64,000 bases of DNA from Sambucus nigra. Its lineage: Eukaryota; Streptophyta; Magnoliopsida; Dipsacales; Adoxaceae. Position 1 is the stretch's first letter; each line of letters begins with the position of its first letter. This document shows, piece by piece, positions 59,000 to 64,000 of the stretch. The stretch spans positions 71,501,244 to 71,565,243 of the forward strand of contig OX422215.1 of NCBI GenBank assembly GCA_949130495.1, read 5' to 3'. The notes under the pieces are model-generated. The model was not told the DNA's origin. It saw only the letters and a program-made list of their open reading frames with translations, and did no database searches. A program made the translations under genes and the position numbers.

Positions 59000-59814
59000 G
59001 TGAGCGAGGTCGCTCTGATGACTAAGGAGTCGGATGAAGTTGCTTCGATACTTGTGGAGTTAGAGAATGAGATGGCTGCGGGAGAGGTATTAAACTGGCA
59101 TACTCTCTTTTTATTATTTCCCTTCTTTTCTCCTTGCGTATACTGTGCAAGCGTTCTCATTTCCCCTTTGCTTTATTATTTCCAGGTGCCTGAAAGTACT
59201 CCGATGACTGTGGAGTCTGGCGGTGAGGCTACTGCGAGAGAGGTATTAGACTCGCATACCCTCTCTTTTTTACCATTCCCCTCTTTTATTCTTGCGTATA
59301 TTGTGCAAGCATTCCCATTTCACCATTGTCTCATTGTTTCCAGGCGCATGAGAGTACTCCGATGACTGTGGAGTCTGGCAGTGGGGCAACTGCGAGAGAG
59401 GTATTAGACTGGCATACCCCCACTTTTTACTATTCCCCTCTTTTCTTCTTGCGTATACTGTGCAAGCATTCCCAGTTCACCCTTGTCTCATTGTTTCCAG
59501 GTGCATGGGAGTACTCCGGTGACTGTGGAGTCTGGTAGTGGGGCAACTGCGAGAGAGGTATTAGACTGGCATACCCCCTCTTTTTACTATTCCCCTCTTT
59601 TCTTCTTGCGTATACTGTGCAAGCATTCCCGGTTCACCCTTGTCTCATTGTTTTCAGGTGCATGGGAGTACTCCGGTGACTGTGGAGTCTGGTAGTGGGG
59701 CAACTGCGAGAGAGGTATTAGACTGGCATACCCCCTCTTTTTGCTATTCCCCTCTTTTCCTCTTGCGTATACTGTGCAAGAATTCTCATTTTGCCCTTGT
59801 CTCATTGTTTCTAG
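59000..59814 (+). repeat. Tandem exon-intron units (about 157 bp) of antisense PMD gene
   Basis: Exons at 59000-59086 (87 nt), 59186-59242, 59344-59400, 59501-59557 and 59658-59714 (57 nt each) all follow a TTNCAG-type acceptor and end in GAGAG/GTATTA. The repeated peptide is VHGSTPVTVESGSGATARE with small changes. Introns are 99-101 nt and nearly identical (CTTGCGTATACTGTGCAAGC in each). Starts are 158, 157, 157 and 157 bp apart. Each exon has 19 codons, so any number of units keeps the frame. Confidence 0.85.
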
Positions 59815-60556
59815 GTGTATGAGGGTACTCCGATGACTGTGGGGACTGGTAGTGGGGCAACTGTGGAGGGAGATCACAGTTCTGAGTTCACTCCTTTAGT
59901 CGGTGACGCTGATTCTAGTGGGGAGTCTTCTTTTCTTCCCTCTGAGGCGGGGTCTCGCCACTCCGAGGGCGATGGTGAAGCCGAGGATGCTGCGACTATT
60001 TCTAGTAGGCTATGGCGTGAGGAGTTACCAGGCCGCTTCAGGGTACATGAGCGTCAGCTCTTGGATCTCATCTTGGAGCACCATCCCGAGACGTTCACTT
60101 CTCAGAGTATACTCCAGGTTGACAGTCTTACGGCCTTCAACCTGAGGGCTCTTGCCAGCCATGTTCATGAGTTCTTGGCTACCTCCCCTGCTAAGCTGAC
60201 TAGCTCTTCTATCTTGCTATTCTTGGATGCTCTCCGCGACTTACAGCAGTTCTATCATTTTCGTTTGGATTGGCTTGACGCAGGGGTTCGCCCCTTTCTG
60301 AGTGTTCCTTTCCGAAAGATAGTGAGGTTTCACACTTCCCGGCAGTCCAGGGTTGAGCAATGACACGCTGAGGCTACGAGGATCCGGAATCAGATCGCCC
60401 TACTGCAGGTAAAGCTTGCCAGACTCGAGTCTGGCGATGAGGAGGATGAGGCTAAATTCGTCAGGTTGGAGGAAGAGTTTCTGCGGGAGGCTGGTCCATC
60501 ATATGCTGGCGCCATCGCGCGTGATGATTTATTTTTTGTGGTTTCTAGCCGATAGG
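59815..60556 (+). pseudogene. Last exon of antisense PMD gene
   Basis: It starts after TTTCTAG with the same V-Y-E-G-T-P-M-T repeat, then diverges: an acidic stretch (SSGESSFLPSEAGSRHSEGD) and a helical region (LDLILEHHPETF to RDLQQFYHF). The frame stops with TGA at 60361 and stays open for 63 more codons to TAG at 60554, including a coiled-coil-like ALLQVKLARLESGDEEDEAK. That later stretch suggests the TGA is a recent disruption, or that the protein ends early. Confidence 0.6.
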
Positions 60557-61304
60557 CTACTTCCTGCATTGTAGTGCTCAGAATTCTATGTGTACATCAC
60601 TTATCATTCCTGTATGAGACACTTTGTTTCTTCTGCACTTTCTTTTTCTTTTGTTCTCCCTTTATGTTGTGGGTGTTCTTTTTATGTGACTTGCTCTAAT
60701 TTCTGTGAGCATTTAATCTACTGGTGGCTACCCCATATACTGCGGGGTATTTGCATTGATATGAAAAGTGATGTATTATCATATTGTATATATATATTTT
60801 TTTGAAAATGCACCTCTTGTAGCTGTGAGGTATTGGCATGTGACTTTCTTGGGTTGCCCCTCCTGTCTATGGGGTAATTCCTGCATATTGCTGCTTATAG
60901 TCACAGAGGCTAGGTTGGAGAGGAGGGTGACCCCTGCCCCTTTCTGAAAGCCTGATTTTATTAAATAAAAAACTGTATTAATTTATGTCTGGGGGACTTT
61001 GCTCAGTATACTATCTCTTAGGATGGACTTACCTCCCAAGTGTAGTGATCAAAGTTCCTGATCTCTTTTTTTTGTACTCTCTTCTAACTTAATAGGGAGT
61101 GTATATGTATGTATAAATGAGCAAGCAAGGCAACTGTCAACAATGATCAAAAGTGTTACTATTTCATTTCTTTACCTTTGTGTGCTGTTTACAGTGTAGT
61201 ATTGCTCTTAAAAAAAAAATTTACAAAAAACTTTTCTGGCATAGGAGCAATCCTCGAAATCCATTACAGACATGCAAAACACAAACAAAACTTATTAGCT
61301 GTTA
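60557..61304. other. Spacer between antisense gene 3' end and pol
   Basis: AT-rich, with no recognised gene. It probably contains the 3' UTRs of the two convergent genes. A possible AATAAA lies at 60963 on the plus strand (TTAAATAAAAAAC). Confidence 0.4.
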
Positions 61305-62822
61305 CTAAGCATAGTACCTCTTCAGCCACTTGCAGTTGATGGACTGGAGGCAATCACTCTCTAGTTCTGATATTTGGCAGTAGCCCGACTTCCCCACTCC
61401 TCTGACAACAAAAGGGCCTTCCCAGTTAGGTTTGAATTTTGATGCCGACATGCTACGGAGATGGTGAGTTGATGCTCGCAGGACTAGATCTCCCACCTGG
61501 AATTCCCTAGGCTTAACCAAGTTTTCGTAGGCCCTGGATAGTTGCTAAGTGTAGACTTTGAAATTCTCTCTCGCCTTGTCTCTGTGCTCATCCAGCGCCT
61601 CCAGTTGCACATGCCTTGGGTCTGGGATGAGCCCATTGCTAAGAGAAATTCTGGATGAAGGTACCTCCAGTTCCACTGGTAGGACAGCTTCGGTCCCATA
61701 TACTAGAGAGAAGGGAGTGAACCATGTTGGCTTTCTTTTCGAAGTACGGTAGGCCCATAACACCATAGGCAACTTCTCATCCCATGCTCCCGGCATGTCT
61801 TCTAGCATTTTCTTCAAAATATTTATCAGGGTCTTATTAGTAGCTTCTGCTTGGCCATTTCCCTTGGGGTAGGATATGGTTGAGTTATTATGCACAATCT
61901 TATACTTGTCCGTGAGGAGGGTCATCTCTTTGCATACAAATTGCTTCCCATTATCCGTTAGGATCACTTTGGGTATACCAAACCTACATATGATATACTC
62001 CTTTATAAACTGGGTTACCACTTGGGCAGTGGCTCTCCTTAAAGGAATGGCCTCCGCCCATTTGGTGTACAATTCTGTAGCCACAATGATAAAAGCCTTG
62101 CCGTGAGATGCTGGGGCGATCTTACCCACCAGGTCGAACGCCCATGTGTGGAAGGGTTAGGGGGTTGCCAAGCTTTGTAGGCTGACGGAGGGAGCATGCA
62201 CCATGTTTCCATGCACTTGGCATGCTCTACACTTTTTCACATATCCAATGGAGTCGGCCTCCGTGGTCGGCCAGTAGTATCCCAGCGTCATCAGTTGATC
62301 ATACAGCTTGGCGCCTCCCATGTGGGAGGGCTCATGAGCTTCTTTCAGTACCCTTTCCACTTCCTCTTTGGCTACGCACCTTAGCGCCTTCTCATTGTAC
62401 CCTTTCCTATATAACTCTCCTTTGACCTAGTAGAAATGTGCTATCCTTTTTCTAAGGTAAATTTCATCCGCTCTCTCGGCGGGCATCTCCCCATCTTTTA
62501 GATATGCTAGGTACGGCTGTCTTCAATCTTCGAAGGCTTCCACGAAGTTAGCCTCCGTCGGCTGGTCAAAATTAGCTTGGCACTTTAAACAACTTTGTTG
62601 CAAGCGGGCTGCTTCTACGCTCATGGTGGGCCAAAAATACCCGCTTCGCTGCAATCGTCTGTATAGGGGGATATCCGTATCTCCACAGTGCTTCTGGTGC
62701 ATTTCTATTAACCTCTCCTTGGCTTCTTGCTCCCCTACGTACCTTGTCAGAAACCCTCCAGGACTCTTGAAGTAGAGAGTTCCCTGCAGCACATGATAGT
62801 TGGCTAACTCTAATATTTTCAT
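61305..62822 (-). pseudogene. Tat-type integrase with two zinc-binding modules
   Basis: In transcript order: a first H2C2-type module (LYFKSPGGFLTRYVG to LIEMHQKHCGD and CLKCQ, 62770-62580); a second (RCVAKEEVERVLKEAHEPSH to CRACQ, about 62390-62220); then the catalytic core with Asp in WAFDLVGK (62135), Asp in LTDNGKQF (61960) and Glu in GNGQAEATNK (61850), the LWAYRTSKRKPTWFTPF block and LVYGTEAVLPVE; and the C-terminal part ending WKLKRYYA-like at 61305 (KWEGPF-type block NWEGPFVVRGVG). Stops lie near 62520, 62430, 62155 and 61545. Confidence 0.85.
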
Positions 62823-62864
62823 TGTCCCTTCCCTGGTTTCAAGTTGCTTCTCTACCAGACGCCT

Positions 62865-63359
62865 CTAATCTTTTGGCTCGTTACTTGGGAATAAGGACTT
62901 TACGGTAGTAGATACTGTTCTCCGCCTCACTGTGATGGTTGCTTCTGACTCCTCCATGTCCAACTTTTGGGCTATGGTGGCGAGCGCGTCAAGGTGCATG
63001 TTCATCGTTCGCGCCTGCATCTCCACAGTTACTTCCAAGAACTGTCCGAGCAGTCGTTGGATGATGTGTCTGTATGGCGCTAGGTTGGCATGTTTAAGGG
63101 AAAACTCTCCATTGACCTGCCTTACTACCAGATTGGAGTCCCCTCGTATACATAGTACCCTGATTCCTCTTCTGAGTGCTTCTAACATCCCTAGAATGAG
63201 GGCTTCATACTCAGCTTCATTATTTGAGCATTTAAAATCTAACTTGAAAGAGAGAGTAATCTTCTCCTTTCCGTCTGACAGTATGACGCCGGCCCCACCT
63301 GTTCCTTGAGCACTGGAACCATCAAACTCCATAAACCACTTCTTCACCTCCTCTGCCAT
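62865..63359 (-). CDS. Plant-type second RNase H (aRNH) of Tat element
   Basis: One open stretch of 164 codons. Catalytic acids are in place: Asp in FMEFDGSS (residue about 13), Glu in NNEAEYEAL (about 48), Asp in IRGDSNLVV (about 72), and Asp in NMHLDALA (about 119). This second RNase H follows the degenerate first one in Tat-lineage elements and is thought to take over RNA-strand removal. The frame is intact over the domain, but the surrounding pol is broken. Confidence 0.85.
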   Translation of the reverse strand: MAEEVKKWFMEFDGSSAQGTGGAGVILSDGKEKITLSFKLDFKCSNNEAEYEALILGMLEALRRGIRVLCIRGDSNLVVRQVNGEFSLKHANLAPYRHIIQRLLGQFLEVTVEMQARTMNMHLDALATIAQKLDMEESEATITVRRRTVSTTVKSLFPSNEPKD

Positions 63360-63490
63360 GCATGCTGGAAACTTTCTCCGGGTAGCTCTTCACTAGGTGG
63401 TTCAAAAACCCCACTCGGTAAGTGGGCCAGCAGATCGGCTACAGCCTGGCTCTTAATGGCTTTAGGCACTACGCATTTTAGATCGTATTC

Positions 63491-64000
63491 CTATAAAATC
63501 AAAAACCACCTTGTTGCTCGTCCCACGAGTATAGTCCGCGCAAGGAGGTACTTGATGGGATCACACTTGGTGACTATGTGAACGGTGAAGGCTAGAAGGT
63601 AGTGTCTCAACTTCTGGGCTACAAATACCAGCGCCAAGCAGTGACTCTCAACGCTGGTGTATCTCGATTCTGTTCCGAATATTACTCTTGACAGGTAGTA
63701 GACCGGCTTTTCCATTCCTTCCTTCTCTTGCGCCAAGAGGGCCCCTATCGACCTCTCTGTAGAAGTGAGGTAGAGTAGCAGCGGCGATCCGGCTTCGGGG
63801 GGAATCATCGTGGACGGAGAGGCTAGGATTTATTTAATCTTCTCGAATGCACTCTCTTGTCTCTCTCCCCAAACCCACTTGGTTTTGTCTTTTAGTAGAG
63901 GTGCGAACGGATGAGTTACTTCTGCCAACGCATGTATAAACCTCCTCAGGTAGGATACTTTTCCCAGGAAGCTCTTAAGTTATCTCTGACTCTTGGGCGG
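63491..64000 (-). pseudogene. End of reverse transcriptase and first RNase H of Tat element
   Basis: The RT thumb end is LKSFLGKVSYLRRF to PFAPLLKDK (63970-63890); the RNase H domain is LLLYLTSTERSIGALLAQE to YYLSRVIFGTESRYTSVE (63785-63655). The position where an active RNase H has a catalytic Asp reads Thr-Ser (LYLTSTE), as usual for Tat first RNase H domains. A stop lies near 63980 and another near 63828. RT catalytic motifs lie outside the window. Confidence 0.8.

Larger units (their letters stand above)
51630..64000 (-). mobile_element. Ty3/gypsy Tat-lineage element with antisense PMD gene, 3' part
   Basis: On the minus strand: pol (end of RT, RNase H, plant RNase H, integrase) from 64000 to 61305; a 7.6-kb spacer with a multi-exon gene on the opposite strand; then the 3' LTR 53696-51630. 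The LTR ends are TGTAGAAGG and CCTACACA; ACACT (51625-51629) would be one target duplication copy in the LINE. Two RNase H domains and an antisense extra ORF between pol and the 3' LTR are known for Tat (Retand/Ogre relatives). The 5' part lies right of the window. Confidence 0.8.

Noticed and set aside
59000..59880. Evenly spaced repeats that might suggest a CRISPR array
   Set aside because: The repeats are exon plus intron (157 bp) with splice sites and coding phase, in a plant genome; spacers are not unique and no cas genes exist.

Overview
The window looks like a transposon-dense stretch of a plant nuclear genome, probably a eudicot. Nearly every recognisable protein is from a plant transposable element: CACTA Transposase_24, Ty3/gypsy chromovirus and Tat/Athila types, Ty1/copia SIRE and Tork-like types, hAT with BED finger and dimerisation domain, LINE ORF2, and a plant mobile domain (PMD). 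I see no ordinary host gene, rRNA gene, complete tRNA gene or CRISPR array. Most coding regions carry stops or frameshifts. The species cannot be told from the sequence.

Layout, left to right. (1) 1-2713: 3' part of a CACTA element, inserted in the integrase of a Tekay-like gypsy element whose integrase-chromodomain end and 2.65-kb LTR run to 6348. That element interrupts a minus-strand gypsy element (gag-like ORF at 6354-7678, leader, LTR 8876-10900), which abuts a SIRE-like LTR remnant (about 10906-12309). (2) 12310-16539: non-coding 3' region and LTR of an Athila-like element, with a 404-bp MITE in the LTR. (3) About 16600-22100: a very degenerate plus-strand Tat-type gypsy element. (4) About 22320-43768: a hAT transposase gene split by a 17.9-kb SIRE-type copia element (23790-41690, target duplication ATTAA). 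The SIRE 5' LTR is itself split by a 5.8-kb minus-strand copia element (24629-30421, target duplication AAAGA). (5) 43849-51629: a minus-strand LINE whose RNase H region is interrupted by a 3994-bp solo LTR (44018-48011, target duplication TTCTC). (6) 51630-64000: a minus-strand Tat-lineage gypsy element with a 2.07-kb LTR holding an 18-bp minisatellite, pol (integrase, plant-type second RNase H, degenerate first RNase H, end of RT), and between them a multi-exon PMD gene on the opposite strand.

How the parts relate. The nesting gives a relative order of insertion: hAT before SIRE before the inner copia element; LINE before the solo LTR and before the Tat element; minus-strand gypsy before Tekay before CACTA. 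The least ordinary features are the antisense PMD gene, whose small exons are nearly all multiples of three and include four tandem 57-nt exon-intron units; the G-box-bearing minisatellite in the U3 of the same element; tRNA-like A and B boxes in a copia LTR; and clusters of short GATC/GGTCGACC palindromes in four unrelated LTRs.
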